DNA of 64,000 nucleotides from Paenibacillus sp. PL2-23 (lineage in GTDB: Bacteria > Bacillota > Bacilli > Paenibacillales > Paenibacillaceae): contig NZ_CP162129.1 in assembly GCF_040834005.1 (NCBI RefSeq), positions 385,501 through 449,500 on the forward strand, given 5' to 3'. Under the pieces are notes generated by a model, which saw only the letters and a list, made by a program, of their open reading frames with translations, made no database searches and was not told the origin of the DNA. Position numbers and translations under genes: made by a program. Positions 21,340 through 29,949 of this stretch are shown here, one piece after another. How positions within the stretch are numbered: the first letter of the stretch is position 1; each line of letters starts with the position of its first letter.

Positions 21340-22494
21340 ATGCTGGAAAAAGGCAAAATCAGTCTCATCCAAATGACCATACTTGTGATGCTGTTCAGCC
21401 TGGGAAGCGCGATTCTGATTGTGCCTACCGCGCTCGCTTCCGTCGCCAAGCAGGACGGCTGGATATCGGCTATTATAGGAGCGGGACTGGGCTCCCTGGT
21501 TGTATGGCTCTATATCGCCATCGGCAAGCGGCATCCCGACAAGACGCTGATCGAATGCTGCGAGGAGGTGCTCGGCGTGTGGGCCGGCAAGCTGGTGGGA
21601 CTGCTGTATGTTCAGTTTTTTTTCCTGCTGGCTACACTCGTCCTGCGCAACATTGGCGACTTTATTACGACGATTGTCATGCCGGATACGCCAATTCAAG
21701 CCATCCATATCCTGTTTCTTCTTATTATCATGATGGGAGCGAGACTGGGGCTTGAGGTGATCGGGCGCACCGCGGAGATTTTTTTGCCATGGATATGTGG
21801 CCTTATCCTGGTCCTGATGGTGTTCATTGTCCCGCAGATGGAGTCGTATCGCCTGGCGCCACTGTTCGAGAACGGGTTCAATAGGATTATCTACGGAAGC
21901 TTCTCCATACTGAGCATTCCGTATCTGGAGCTTGTGGTCTTCCTGATGATCCTTCCATACGTCAATCATAGGCATAAGGCGGGGAGCGCCTTGCTGGCGG
22001 GCAGCCTGCTTGGTGGAGGCATACTGATTCTAATTAGCGCCCTTAGCATCACGGTGCTGGGCTGGGAGTTTACCGCGAGGCATGCCTTCCCCAGCTACAC
22101 CTTGGCCAAAAAAATTCAGCTTGGAGAGTTTCTGCAGCGGATTGAGGTCATGATGGCGATTATTTGGTTTATGACGATTTTTTTCAAGCTGACCGTGTGC
22201 TTCTACGCCTCCGCCTTGTCCATCGCCCAGGTGTTCAGGACAGCCAGCTACCGTCCGCTCGTGCTGCCGCTTGGCATGATTATGGTCATCTTATCGCTTG
22301 TTGTGTACCCCAATATCGTATATTTCAGAGAGTTCGCCTCGAAGATCTGGACATCCTACGCGATGGTGTTCGGCTTAGTGCTGCCGCTTGTGCTGCTTCT
22401 GGCGTCGCTGGCAGCCTCGCGCAGGCGTAACAAGGGCAGCGCCCAGGAGCAGGGGGCGGGATCGAATCAAGAGCAGGCGGAGGCCGGGAGCTGA
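21340..22494 (+). CDS. Spore germination receptor B subunit (GerB/GerKB family permease)
   Basis: A 384-residue polytopic protein with about 10 helices, of the endospore germination permease family within the APC superfamily. It begins KGKISLIQMTILVMLFSLGSA, contains the IGRTAEIFLPW helix, and ends in a hydrophilic Glu/Gln-rich tail. B subunits bind the nutrient germinant. AGGAGGCGGGGG precedes the ATG. The stop overlaps the 5' arm of the terminator. Confidence 0.93.
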   Translation: MLEKGKISLIQMTILVMLFSLGSAILIVPTALASVAKQDGWISAIIGAGLGSLVVWLYIAIGKRHPDKTLIECCEEVLGVWAGKLVGLLYVQFFFLLATLVLRNIGDFITTIVMPDTPIQAIHILFLLIIMMGARLGLEVIGRTAEIFLPWICGLILVLMVFIVPQMESYRLAPLFENGFNRIIYGSFSILSIPYLELVVFLMILPYVNHRHKAGSALLAGSLLGGGILILISALSITVLGWEFTARHAFPSYTLAKKIQLGEFLQRIEVMMAIIWFMTIFFKLTVCFYASALSIAQVFRTASYRPLVLPLGMIMVILSLVVYPNIVYFREFASKIWTSYAMVFGLVLPLVLLLASLAASRRRNKGSAQEQGAGSNQEQAEAGS

Positions 22495-22512
22495 GAGAGC
22501 TCCCGGTTTTTT
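22484..22512 (+). terminator. Terminator of the germination operon
   Basis: CCGGGAGCT pairs perfectly with AGCTCCCGG across five bases and is followed by TTTTTT. The GerB stop codon lies at the top of the 5' arm. Confidence 0.9.
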
Positions 22513-22810
22513 GCAAGTTGCTGTAAGGGCGAAGGCTTTGCTCCAAAGGATAACGACGAGTCATTAGGACGAGGTAGATGGGGTTATTCTTGCTAGTAAG
22601 CCGTGCTACTAAGGTATACCATGCTCCCCCCTCCAAAGGTGAGTCCAAAATCACACTGATGACGGACGTCCCGGACTTCCGGGCGATATATAATTGCATT
22701 AACGAAGCAAGCGCACAGCACATTCGCAACGATAACCACCTGCTGAGCTCAGCATGAGAGAGCAGTACAAGCAGACCCCAATACAACCATTCAAAGGAGA
22801 TCGAGAGAAC
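22513..22810 (+). promoter_or_regulatory. Upstream region of the secreted coiled-coil protein gene
   Basis: No gene is visible. TATAAT at 22689-22694 is the best -10, without a convincing -35, and would give a leader of about 110 bases. A short GC-rich inverted repeat (GTCCCGGAC, TTCCGGG) lies just upstream of it. Confidence 0.4.
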
Positions 22811-23599
22811 ATGAAGAAGGTAAAAGTGAAGGTAGCAGCAGGCGTAGTAGCAGTAGGTATGGTAGCATCCATGGGTACAGTATTCGCGGCGACAGACGCG
22901 GGCTCGCAGCTTCAGGGCTGGTATCTGAACGCATCCAATACGGTGAAGGAGATCATCTCCGGCGATTTCGCAAGCTACCAGGCTGAGAAGCAGGCTGATC
23001 ACAAGAAGGCAGTGGAAGGCATCACCAAAAATGCTCGTGAGGACGTTAGAGACGCGGGCCGCGCGGAGCTGGCAAGCACCAATGAGTCCATTAACGCTCA
23101 GGTTGAGAAATACGTGGGTCAAATCAACAGCAAGCAAGCTGCCATTACTGGCGCTATGCCGGGTGAATACAACCGTTTCGTAAGTGAAACCAACGGGACA
23201 ACGAACGGTGAAGTGGCCAAGACGGGCGCAGCGAACGAGACGTCGATCAACAACGCCATCCGTAACCACAACAACTGGTACCAAGGCCAGCTGACTACAG
23301 GCGTTAACGAAAATACGGCAACTCAGAAAGCCGTTCTGGAGCAAGAAATCGCAAGCACACAGGCTGAGCTGAAGGCTCTGCTGGCAGGCGAGCAGACAGA
23401 AGCAACAAACGAAGTGAAGGCTCACCTGGATTCCAAGCTGGCAGCTCTGCAGGCACAGCTGCAAACTCTGGCTAACAAGGGCGTAGCGCAAGCGGAGAAG
23501 GACATTAAACAAAAAGGCGACGAGCTGCTGAAGGCGAGCCTGAGCGAGCTGGACAGCATCGTTGACGGCATTGACGGTCTGGTTGTTGCCCCTAACTAA
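22811..23599 (+). CDS. Secreted coiled-coil protein of unknown function
   Basis: 262 residues. A clear signal peptide (KKVKVKVAAGVVAVGMVASM...VFA/AT) is followed by an almost wholly helical, Ala/Glu/Lys/Gln-rich mature chain with heptad-like patterns, for example QAELKALLAGEQTEATNEVKAHLDSKLAALQAQL. It has no cysteine and no recognised catalytic motif. Strict use of GTA, GCA and GGC in the signal region and a strong AAAGGAG suggest high expression. The start was set at ATG 22811, since the open frame upstream lacks a signal peptide and binding site. It is followed by a terminator and then signal peptidase I. Function unknown. Confidence 0.8.
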   Translation: MKKVKVKVAAGVVAVGMVASMGTVFAATDAGSQLQGWYLNASNTVKEIISGDFASYQAEKQADHKKAVEGITKNAREDVRDAGRAELASTNESINAQVEKYVGQINSKQAAITGAMPGEYNRFVSETNGTTNGEVAKTGAANETSINNAIRNHNNWYQGQLTTGVNENTATQKAVLEQEIASTQAELKALLAGEQTEATNEVKAHLDSKLAALQAQLQTLANKGVAQAEKDIKQKGDELLKASLSELDSIVDGIDGLVVAPN

Positions 23600-23632
23600 T
23601 CGCTCCAAACCTATAACGATATATACCATAGT

Positions 23633-23655
23633 AGAGGTCCTCTTGCGGGACCTCT
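23633..23655 (+). terminator. Hairpin after the coiled-coil protein gene
   Basis: AGAGGTCC pairs with GGACCTCT across seven bases; the T-run after it is interrupted (CTTATCGGTTTT). Confidence 0.65.
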
Positions 23656-23692
23656 CTTATCGGTTTTAACAAGAGGATGGTGACAACGGAGA

Positions 23693-24244
23693 ATGACAGA
23701 GCAAGCATCATCAACGGTCGTCAGGAAAAAAAGCGAGCTATGGGGATGGATTCGATTCCTGCTTGTGCTGGCCCTTGTCTATCTGATCGTCAATAACCTG
23801 ACTGGGCTTATGCGCGTCTCGGGACAATCGATGGAGCCTACGCTTCAACACGGCGATATTCTGCTGATCAACAAAGCGTCGTTGTTCGTCGACAAGCCGA
23901 AGTACGGGGATGTTGTAGTGGTCGAGGAGGAGAGTCTTGGCTACAAGATTGTGAAGCGGGTCATTGCGGTCGAAGGGGATACGGTGGCTATTGTCGATGG
24001 CGTTACATTCGTGAACGGCGAGCAGCTGGTGGAGCTTTACACCTATGGCAAGTCCGAGGATATGGAGGAGCTGACTGTAGGAGCGGGTCAGTTGTTCGTT
24101 GTGGGTGACAATCGCACGTTAGGCGAGAGCCTCGACAGCCGCAGCCCTTCTCTCGGCCCTATCGCAATTGGCGACGTGAAGGGTTATGTGGCGGCTTCCC
24201 TGTGGCCCATGCATGGCATCGCCAAGCCTCTGGATTTGAATTAA
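23693..24244 (+). CDS. lepB: Signal peptidase I
   Basis: A 183-residue type I signal peptidase with one N-terminal membrane helix (FLLVLALVYLIVNNLTGLM). The catalytic serine lies in VSGQSMEPTLQ and the general-base lysine in KIVKRVIAVEGD; a GDNR motif follows (FVVGDNRTLGESLDSRS). It removes signal peptides on the outer face of the membrane. The length matches Sip-type Bacillus enzymes. It lies directly behind a highly expressed-looking secreted protein, but a hairpin separates them. Confidence 0.93.
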   Translation: MTEQASSTVVRKKSELWGWIRFLLVLALVYLIVNNLTGLMRVSGQSMEPTLQHGDILLINKASLFVDKPKYGDVVVVEEESLGYKIVKRVIAVEGDTVAIVDGVTFVNGEQLVELYTYGKSEDMEELTVGAGQLFVVGDNRTLGESLDSRSPSLGPIAIGDVKGYVAASLWPMHGIAKPLDLN

Positions 24245-24260
24245 ATGATCGATGTGCAAT

Positions 24261-24309
24261 CAGCAAGTGGCCCCGTCTTGTATGCCATACAAGACGGGGC
24301 CACTTGCTG
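24261..24309. terminator. Long perfect palindrome after signal peptidase I
   Basis: Arms of 24 bases (24261-24284 and 24286-24309, beginning CAGCAAGTGGCCCCGTC) are exact complements with one unpaired centre base. It lies 17 bp after the lepB stop and probably acts as a transcription stop; only TT follows, so it is not a textbook terminator. Confidence 0.55.
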
Positions 24310-24409
24310 TTCTCGTTCCTGGCGCTGCAAAAGGGTATAATAAACAAAAGGGCGCAAAAACTAACCAAGCTAACCGTCATGGATGATCATGGGAGTGGGA
24401 GGGAATAAG

Positions 24410-25891
24410 ATGATAGATGAGAATATAAAGCTTGAGGCAGGGTGGAGGCTGGAGAGCAGCTATGGAAAGCTGCCTTCCCTGTTCTATTCCAAGCTGGGTC
24501 CGTCTCCAGTATCGGAGCCGGAGCTGGTGATCTTGAACGACAAGCTGGCGAGCGCTATGGGGCTGAACCCGGATGCGCTGCGCGGGCAGGAGGCGGTGGA
24601 TGTCTTCGCGGGCAACCGCGTGCCGGGAGGAGCCGAGCCGCTGGCGCAAGCGTACGCGGGGCATCAATTCGGACACTTCACTATGCTGGGCGATGGCCGG
24701 GCGCTGCTGCTCGGCGAGCAGCTAACGCCGGATGGAGGGCGTCTCGACGTGCAGCTGAAGGGCTCCGGCAGAACGCCATATTCCCGAGGCGGAGACGGAC
24801 GAGCGGCGCTTGGACCGATGCTGCGGGAATACATCATTAGCGAGGCGATGCACGGTCTCGGCATCCCCACCACGCGCAGCCTTGCTGTGGCCTCCACTGG
24901 CGAGCCCGTATACCGCGAGGATATGCTGCAAGGCGCTGTGCTGACGCGAGTGGCGGCCAGCCATCTGCGCGTTGGCACGTTCCAATATGCCGCTGGCGCA
25001 GGCACGGCTGAGGAGCTGCGATTGCTGGCGGAGTATGCCATCGAACGGCATTACGGAGGGCCCGGTCCTGGCCCGGAGGAGAACCGTTACGTCTATCTGC
25101 TTCGGGAAGTGCTGAAGCGCCAGGCGGCGCTCATCGCGAGGTGGCAGCTAGTGGGCTTCATCCATGGCGTCATGAACACGGATAATATGACGATCAGCGG
25201 CGAGACGATCGATTATGGTCCGTGCGCCTTCATGGATACGTATGACCCTGCGACGGTATTCAGCTCCATTGATGCGAACGGCCGATACGCGTATCGCAAT
25301 CAGCCTCGTATCGGCGTATGGAATCTGGCGCGGCTCGCAGAGTCGCTGCTGCCGTTGCTTCACGAGGACGACGAGCAGGCGGTGAAGCTGGCGGAAGCGG
25401 TGCTGTCGGAGTTCAATGGCCACTTCCAGAGCCATTATCTCTCCGGTATGCGGGCCAAGCTCGGCCTCTTCGGCGAAGAACCGGAGGACGAAGCGCTGAT
25501 TCAGGAGCTGCTGAAGCTGATGGAGGAGCATTGCGCGGATTATACGAATACGTTCCGAGCGTTGACGCTTGGCCAGCCCGCTGCGACGGGGATGGGAGAA
25601 GTACCGGCGTTCGGGCAGTGGCTGGAGAAGTGGCAGGGCAGGCTTAGCCGGCAGAAGGAGACGGAAGCCGCCTCCCGGGAGCTGATGAGGAGAAGCAATC
25701 CGGCCGTTATTCCGCGCAATCACCGCGTAGAGGAAGCGCTGGCGGCTGCGGCGGAACGCAGCGATTACGCCGTGATGGAGAGGCTGCTGAGCGTGCTTGC
25801 CGATCCCTACGCCTACTCTCCGGAGCAGGAGGCCTATGCCGAGCCCCCTGCAGCGAGCGACAGCCCGTATCAGACTTATTGCGGAACCTAG
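24410..25891 (+). CDS. selO: Protein adenylyltransferase SelO (YdiU family)
   Basis: 493 residues, the usual length of the pseudokinase-fold SelO family, which transfers AMP from ATP to Ser/Thr/Tyr of proteins. Family blocks: [23 protein letters not shown] (nucleotide loop), [42 protein letters not shown], and the inverted-fold active site [24 protein letters not shown]. The C-terminal selenocysteine/cysteine of some members is replaced here by a tail ending YQTYCGT. ATG 24410 has GGGAGGGA 6 bp upstream; earlier in-frame ATGs do not. Confidence 0.93.
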   Translation: MIDENIKLEAGWRLESSYGKLPSLFYSKLGPSPVSEPELVILNDKLASAMGLNPDALRGQEAVDVFAGNRVPGGAEPLAQAYAGHQFGHFTMLGDGRALLLGEQLTPDGGRLDVQLKGSGRTPYSRGGDGRAALGPMLREYIISEAMHGLGIPTTRSLAVASTGEPVYREDMLQGAVLTRVAASHLRVGTFQYAAGAGTAEELRLLAEYAIERHYGGPGPGPEENRYVYLLREVLKRQAALIARWQLVGFIHGVMNTDNMTISGETIDYGPCAFMDTYDPATVFSSIDANGRYAYRNQPRIGVWNLARLAESLLPLLHEDDEQAVKLAEAVLSEFNGHFQSHYLSGMRAKLGLFGEEPEDEALIQELLKLMEEHCADYTNTFRALTLGQPAATGMGEVPAFGQWLEKWQGRLSRQKETEAASRELMRRSNPAVIPRNHRVEEALAAAAERSDYAVMERLLSVLADPYAYSPEQEAYAEPPAASDSPYQTYCGT

Positions 25892-25907
25892 GACAAGAAG
25901 GTCCGAT

Positions 25908-25945
25908 AACCCTTGCGAGCACTTAGAGGCTCACAAGGGTTTTTG
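25908..25945. terminator. Terminator between convergent selO and the histidine kinase gene
   Basis: AACCCTTGCGAGC pairs with GCTCACAAGGGTT with one mismatch and is followed by TTTT on the plus strand. It lies between convergent genes and may serve both. Confidence 0.8.
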
Positions 25946-25957
25946 GCTTTCTATGGC

Positions 25958-27241
25958 TCAGCTTAGATGCAGATAGAAGGTGGTCAGCTTGCCGGGCTCG
26001 CTCCTGGCATACAGCTTGCCGCCATGCTGCTCGACAATCGATTTGGCGATAGCCAGCCCCAGACCATGGCCGCCTTGTCCCCTGGAGCGCGATGGATCCG
26101 TCCGATAGAATCGGTCGAATATTCGGTGCAGATGCTCTGGCGCGATGCCATCTCCCGTATTGGCTACCGTGAGCACCACATCATGCTGCTGCTTCTTCAG
26201 AGCGATCTCAATCGACCCGTGAGGCTCCGTGTACTTGATGGCGTTGTCCAGCAGAATCATAATGACCTGCATCATCTGCTCGCTGCTGCCGTGCGCAGTC
26301 AGGCCGGGCTCGATGTCGTAGCTCAGGCGCAGCTCCTTCTCGTAGATGACGGCTTCCATCGTGAGCATGATCGTCTCGACAGCGTCGCTGAGGTCGAATT
26401 CGGCATACAGGACGGCGGACCGTGTATGCTCCATCTCGGTCAGATAGAGCAGATCTCCCGTGAGCTTAGCCATCCGGTTCGTCTCCTGCTTGATGACATG
26501 CAGCCACTTGGCTTGATTCGCAATCGTGTCCTCACGGTTCGCGAGCAGCACATCCGCGTTTGTCTGAATAATGGCGAGCGGCGTCTTCAGCTCATGCGAG
26601 GCGTCCGCTATGAACTGCTTCTGCTTCTCGAACGCCTCCTTGACCGGCGCGATATAACGGCTGGCGAAATAGCGGCTGATCAAATAAATCACGACAAGCA
26701 TCGCCAGAGCAACAGCTCCGAATGTATAGATCAGGTTCGTCAGGATGCCTTGCTGGGCGGTGACGTCCACGAAGACGAGCAGGCTGCCCGCCGAGGTGGT
26801 CAACGCGGAGAATGCCCAGTCGTTGCCGTCCAGCTTGAGCTGGCCGGTGGACTTGCCCGCGTCCAGCGCCTTCTCCAGCGCTTCCAGGTAGAAGGCCTCC
26901 TCCATATTGAAGTGGGAATCGGTGCCGGTCAAGCGGCCCGAGCTGTCCGTCTTCAGCATGAAGGAGACGGAGCGCTCCGGCCTCCAGCCGTCTGCGCCCA
27001 TATCGAGCGGCGGCTCTCCTGGCTCTGCCATCGGCTGGCCATCGTTCGGTCCGAAGCGTCTTGGTCCGTCGCCGCTTTGCTGCTTCCAATAAAAATCCTG
27101 AATTTGACGAAGCTCCATATGGATGTCGCGCTGGACGTCACGATAGGTAATGGCATAGATGGCCGCGAACGCCCCCAGCATCATGACGGTAATTGTGATC
27201 AGGTTCAGCAGCAGAAACCGGTGTTTCAATCGTTGGAACAT
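25958..27241 (-). CDS. Sensor histidine kinase (CiaH-like)
   Basis: 427 residues. The first helix is at about 10-30, the extracellular loop at about 31-170 and the second helix at about 172-192. There is no clear HAMP. HisKA carries phospho-acceptor H216 in ASHELKTPLAIIQTN; the ATPase domain shows N in LDNAIKYT, then DRFYRTDPSRSRGQGGHGLGL. It starts one base after the response-regulator stop, so it is co-translated. The CiaH comparison rests on layout and on the promoter box described at 27989-28006. The signal is unknown. Confidence 0.88.
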   Translation of the reverse strand: MFQRLKHRFLLLNLITITVMMLGAFAAIYAITYRDVQRDIHMELRQIQDFYWKQQSGDGPRRFGPNDGQPMAEPGEPPLDMGADGWRPERSVSFMLKTDSSGRLTGTDSHFNMEEAFYLEALEKALDAGKSTGQLKLDGNDWAFSALTTSAGSLLVFVDVTAQQGILTNLIYTFGAVALAMLVVIYLISRYFASRYIAPVKEAFEKQKQFIADASHELKTPLAIIQTNADVLLANREDTIANQAKWLHVIKQETNRMAKLTGDLLYLTEMEHTRSAVLYAEFDLSDAVETIMLTMEAVIYEKELRLSYDIEPGLTAHGSSEQMMQVIMILLDNAIKYTEPHGSIEIALKKQQHDVVLTVANTGDGIAPEHLHRIFDRFYRTDPSRSRGQGGHGLGLAIAKSIVEQHGGKLYARSEPGKLTTFYLHLS

Positions 27242-27242
27242 G

Positions 27243-27920
27243 CTACTCCGTCACCTCCAGCACGTACCCCACGCCTCGTATTGTCGCAATTCTGACCGCA
27301 GATTGCAGGAAGGTCAGCTTTTTCCGCAGGAACGAGATGTACACCTCCACATTGTTATACTCCGCATTGGAATCGAAGCCCCATAGCTTCTCGATCATTT
27401 GCTCCTTGGACGTTACGGCGAGCTTGCGCGTGACAAGCAGCTCCAGCAGCTCGCATTCCTTCAGGTTCAGCTTCAGCTCCTTGCCCTTCACGGTCAGCTT
27501 GAGCTGCGTCGTGTTCAGCTCGATATCGCCGAACGATACGGCGTCCTCCGGCACAACCTCTCCCTTGCGCCTCAGCGCGGCCCGAATGCGGGCCAGCAGC
27601 TCCTCAACCTGGAAGGGCTTGGCGACATAGTCGTCCGCGCCGTAATCGAGTCCGGTTACCTTGTCCATCGTATCGCCCTTGGCCGTCAGCAGAATGACCG
27701 GCGTCGCGATCGCGTCGCCTCGCAGCTTGCGCAGGACGGCGAAGCCGTCCATCTCCGGCATCATGACGTCGAGCAGCAGCAGATCGTAGATGCCGCTGAG
27801 TGCGTAATCGTAAGCGGAGCGGCCGTCATGCACGACATCGACGGAGTAATGCTGCTTTTTCAACAATTGGGATAAGGCCTCGGCCAAATGTATTTCATCT
27901 TCCGCGATTAGGATTCGCAT
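27243..27920 (-). CDS. OmpR/PhoB-family response regulator (CiaR-like)
   Basis: 225 residues. The receiver domain has the acidic pair at E7-D8, phospho-acceptor D51 (LLLLDVMMPEMDGF), and the T and K of ILLTAKGD and YVAKPF. The winged-helix output domain (about 125-222) ends YISFLRKKL...IRGVGYVLE. It is the first gene of a two-gene operon. A direct-repeat box overlapping its own -35 region recurs at the VTC-DUF4956 operon with the same spacing, pointing to autoregulation and a shared regulon. Confidence 0.92.
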   Translation of the reverse strand: MRILIAEDEIHLAEALSQLLKKQHYSVDVVHDGRSAYDYALSGIYDLLLLDVMMPEMDGFAVLRKLRGDAIATPVILLTAKGDTMDKVTGLDYGADDYVAKPFQVEELLARIRAALRRKGEVVPEDAVSFGDIELNTTQLKLTVKGKELKLNLKECELLELLVTRKLAVTSKEQMIEKLWGFDSNAEYNNVEVYISFLRKKLTFLQSAVRIATIRGVGYVLEVTE

Positions 27921-27973
27921 AAGGGATTCATCCTTTACTTTTTTGTAGCGTGCTCTGAGCTGGTCATGACTTC

Positions 27974-28006
27974 ATTATAGCAATCGAACCTTTAACCAAC
28001 CTTAAC
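27974..28006 (-). promoter_or_regulatory. Promoter and CiaR-like box of the two-component operon
   Basis: On the minus strand GTTAAG-N5-TTAAAGG (28006 to 27989) is followed after 9 bp by a perfect TATAAT (27979 to 27974). The two TTAAG-type half-sites are 11 bp apart, one helical turn, as in the streptococcal CiaR box TTTAAG-N5-TTTAAG. They overlap the -35 region. Confidence 0.65.
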
Positions 28007-28061
28007 TTCATGAGCCGGGGAGGCGGCCATTTTGTTTTGAGAAATTGTAAATCCATTTAAG

Positions 28062-28238
28062 TGCGTGTTCAAAAAGTCCAGTTTTCAGCACCGAGAAGAT
28101 CGGATGAAGCTAGGAAGTGAGGAGCGGAGCGTAGTGGAGCTACGTGAGCACCGGAAGTTCCGGCTGAATTCGATATTCGATGCCGAGTATGCTTCCTGAT
28201 TGGCTTCGTGATCAAAAGTGGGCTTTTTGAACAACCTC
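28062..28238. mobile_element. MITE-like element with imperfect terminal inverted repeats
   Basis: About 177 bp without a coding frame. The ends are inverted copies: left TGTTCAAAAAGTCCAGTTTT, and right, read inward, TGTTCAAAAAGCCCACTTTT, with weaker similarity to about 50 bp (GAAG, CAGGAAG/TAGGAAG). TTTAAG flanks it directly on both sides (28056-28061 and 28239-28244), a probable 6-bp target duplication. The interior holds small hairpins such as CGTAGTGGAGCTACG. No transposase is present. Confidence 0.65.
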
Positions 28239-28271
28239 TTTAAGATTCATTAAAGGTTGGGGGTCTAAGAT
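28239..28271 (+). promoter_or_regulatory. CiaR-like box and promoter of the VTC-DUF4956 operon
   Basis: TTTAAG-ATTCA-TTAAAGG (28239-28256) is followed after 9 bp by TAAGAT (28266-28271), a plausible -10. Half-site sequence, N5 spacing, the following GTT and the 9-bp distance to the -10 all match the promoter of the response regulator gene. The first half-site is also the right copy of the MITE target duplication. Confidence 0.6.
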
Positions 28272-28326
28272 ACAGACATGGCAAGAGACGCGGCCACAGC
28301 GAACTACGGAAAGGGATGATGGAGAG

Positions 28327-29085
28327 ATGGCAATTGAGGTGTTCAACCGGTACGAAAACAAATATTTGCTGGACCACGACGCTTACCTTCGATTCTACAG
28401 CGACCTGCTTGATTATATGGAGCTTGACGAGTACAACAAGCAGCATGAATTTTATACGATCAGCAACCTTTATTTCGATACGCCGAATGATTCGTTAATC
28501 CGTACAAGCCTGTCGAAGCCCAAGTACAAGGAGAAGCTGCGGCTGAGATCCTACGGCGTGCCGGGCGCTGATGCCAAGGTGTACCTGGAGATGAAGAAGA
28601 AGGTGTTCGGCCTGGTCAACAAACGGAGGACGGGTCTGAAGCTGCACGAGGCCTATGCGTTTGTAGGAAGCGGCGTTGAGCCGGCATTCCAGCCGTATAT
28701 GAACAAGCAGGTGATGGAGGAGATCAAATATTTCCTCAGCCGCTACAAGCTTGAGCCGAAGGTATATCTCGCTTACGAGCGCAAGGCATTGTTCAGCAAG
28801 GAGAGCCGGGACCTGCGCATCACCTTCGATACGAACATCCGCCATCGCCGCCACGATCTGGGGCTGGAGCTTGGGGATCATGGCGAGCTGCTGGACCCCT
28901 CCAACAAGTGGCTGCTGGAAGTGAAGGCAGAGAACACTGTCCCGCTGTGGCTCTCGAGGCTGCTGTCGGAGCATGGCTTGTTTCGCACCAGCTTCTCCAA
29001 GTACGGCAATGAATTTAAGAAGACGGTCAGGCACGCCGGGATGTCCATACCATTTGCAGAAAGAGAGCGTGTAAGCTATGTTTGA
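28327..29085 (+). CDS. VTC-domain protein (polyphosphate polymerase fold)
   Basis: 252 residues with the VTC/triphosphate-tunnel-metalloenzyme fold. Charged strand motifs line the tunnel: FNRYENKYLL (ExK type start), YTISNLYFDTPND, KEKLRLRSYG, VYLEMKKKV, KVYLAYERKALF, RITFDTNIRHRR and WLLEVKAENTVPLW. In yeast the domain makes polyphosphate from ATP; bacterial stand-alone versions are usually paired with a DUF4956 membrane protein, as here. The genes overlap by 8 bp. Catalytic activity in bacteria is less well documented. Confidence 0.87.
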   Translation: MAIEVFNRYENKYLLDHDAYLRFYSDLLDYMELDEYNKQHEFYTISNLYFDTPNDSLIRTSLSKPKYKEKLRLRSYGVPGADAKVYLEMKKKVFGLVNKRRTGLKLHEAYAFVGSGVEPAFQPYMNKQVMEEIKYFLSRYKLEPKVYLAYERKALFSKESRDLRITFDTNIRHRRHDLGLELGDHGELLDPSNKWLLEVKAENTVPLWLSRLLSEHGLFRTSFSKYGNEFKKTVRHAGMSIPFAERERVSYV

Positions 29086-29770
29086 TTTCCAATCCCTATT
29101 CAATCCTTCGACCGCCGAGACGACCATGACGCTGAGCAGCGCGATTATGACCATCCTGATCGCTATTGCGCTGGGAGGCATTATTAGCTTCACTTATATG
29201 AAGACAAACCCGGCGGGCTATTCGCAAAATTTCACCTTAACCATGGTCATTCTGCCCACCATCGTCGCTATTATTATTCTCCTGATCGGCAGCAATATCG
29301 CCAGGGCGTTCAGCCTTGCGGGCGCCTTCTCCATCATCCGATTCCGAAGCGCGCCAGGCGATCCCAAGGATATCGCGTATGTGCTGTTCACGATGGCGGC
29401 CGGCTTGGCTTGCGGCGTCGGCGCCTTCGGCTATGCCGTGCTGTTCACCATTATTCTGTGTGCTCTGATGTTCATCCTGAGCAAAATGAATTTCGGCGCA
29501 AGAAAGTCTACGCAGAAGCTGCTGAAGGTGACAATTCCGGAAAGCCTGGGCTACGAGGAAGCGTTCGCAGAGGTGTTCGCGATCTTCGGCGTGGCGTACG
29601 AGCTCAAAAAAATTCGCACAACGGAGCTTGGCAGCTTGTACGAGCTGGTCTACACCGTTACGCTGGATCACAACACGAATCAGAAGGAGTTTCTTGACGC
29701 GATTCGATGCCGCAACGGCAACCTGGACCTGAGCCTGACCATGGTTCCTACCGCAGCGGCTGATTATTAG
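29078..29770 (+). CDS. DUF4956 membrane protein
   Basis: 230 residues. Three to four N-terminal membrane helices (IMTILIAIALGGIISFTY; LPTIVAIIILLIGSNIA; a glycine-rich helix AAGLACGVGAFGYAVLFTIIL) surround the conserved FSLAGAFSIIRFRSAPGDPKDIAYV block. A soluble C-terminal domain of about 85 residues (VTIPESLGYEEAFAEVF...) follows. It is the usual partner of VTC-domain proteins in bacteria and may form the membrane platform or exporter for the product. The start overlaps the VTC stop, so translation is coupled. Confidence 0.87.
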   Translation: MFDFQSLFNPSTAETTMTLSSAIMTILIAIALGGIISFTYMKTNPAGYSQNFTLTMVILPTIVAIIILLIGSNIARAFSLAGAFSIIRFRSAPGDPKDIAYVLFTMAAGLACGVGAFGYAVLFTIILCALMFILSKMNFGARKSTQKLLKVTIPESLGYEEAFAEVFAIFGVAYELKKIRTTELGSLYELVYTVTLDHNTNQKEFLDAIRCRNGNLDLSLTMVPTAAADY

Positions 29771-29823
29771 GACGAGCAGGGAGAGGCGTTCCCAGTAGAG
29801 GGGGCGTGCCTGGGGAAATGGTG

Positions 29824-29853
29824 AGAGGGACTGATGGGCCATCGTCAGTCTCT
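29824..29853 (+). terminator. Terminator of the VTC-DUF4956 operon
   Basis: AGAGGGACTGA and TCAGTCTCTT form a stem with one wobble, flanking TGGGCCATCG; CTCTCGTTAT follows. Confidence 0.6.
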
Positions 29854-29857
29854 TCTC

Positions 29858-29905
29858 TCGTTATAACTTCAACTAGCTGATCTCTCGTGGGAATAACGAT
29901 AACCG
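29858..29905. repeat. Solitary unit of 51-bp repeat family A at the island edge
   Basis: TCGTTATAACTTCAACTAGC, then TCGTGGGAATAACGAT, match the first half of the 102-bp units at 30.66-31.19 kb. It marks the left border of the accessory island and runs into AACCGCCTCTGT, the start of the terminator-type block found downstream of other island genes. Confidence 0.65.
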
Positions 29906-29949
29906 CCTCTGTGTTAAGGTAGTCCAATTGAACGATTATTCTCCAAAGC

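Noticed and set aside
22325..23629. A 434-codon antisense frame over GerB and the coiled-coil gene
   Set aside because: It covers two well-supported plus-strand genes and a terminator, and has low-complexity Leu/Cys-rich content without a start site.
24261..24309. Recombination or replication site
   Set aside because: The perfect palindrome lies directly after a stop codon between co-oriented genes, so a transcription stop is the simpler reading.
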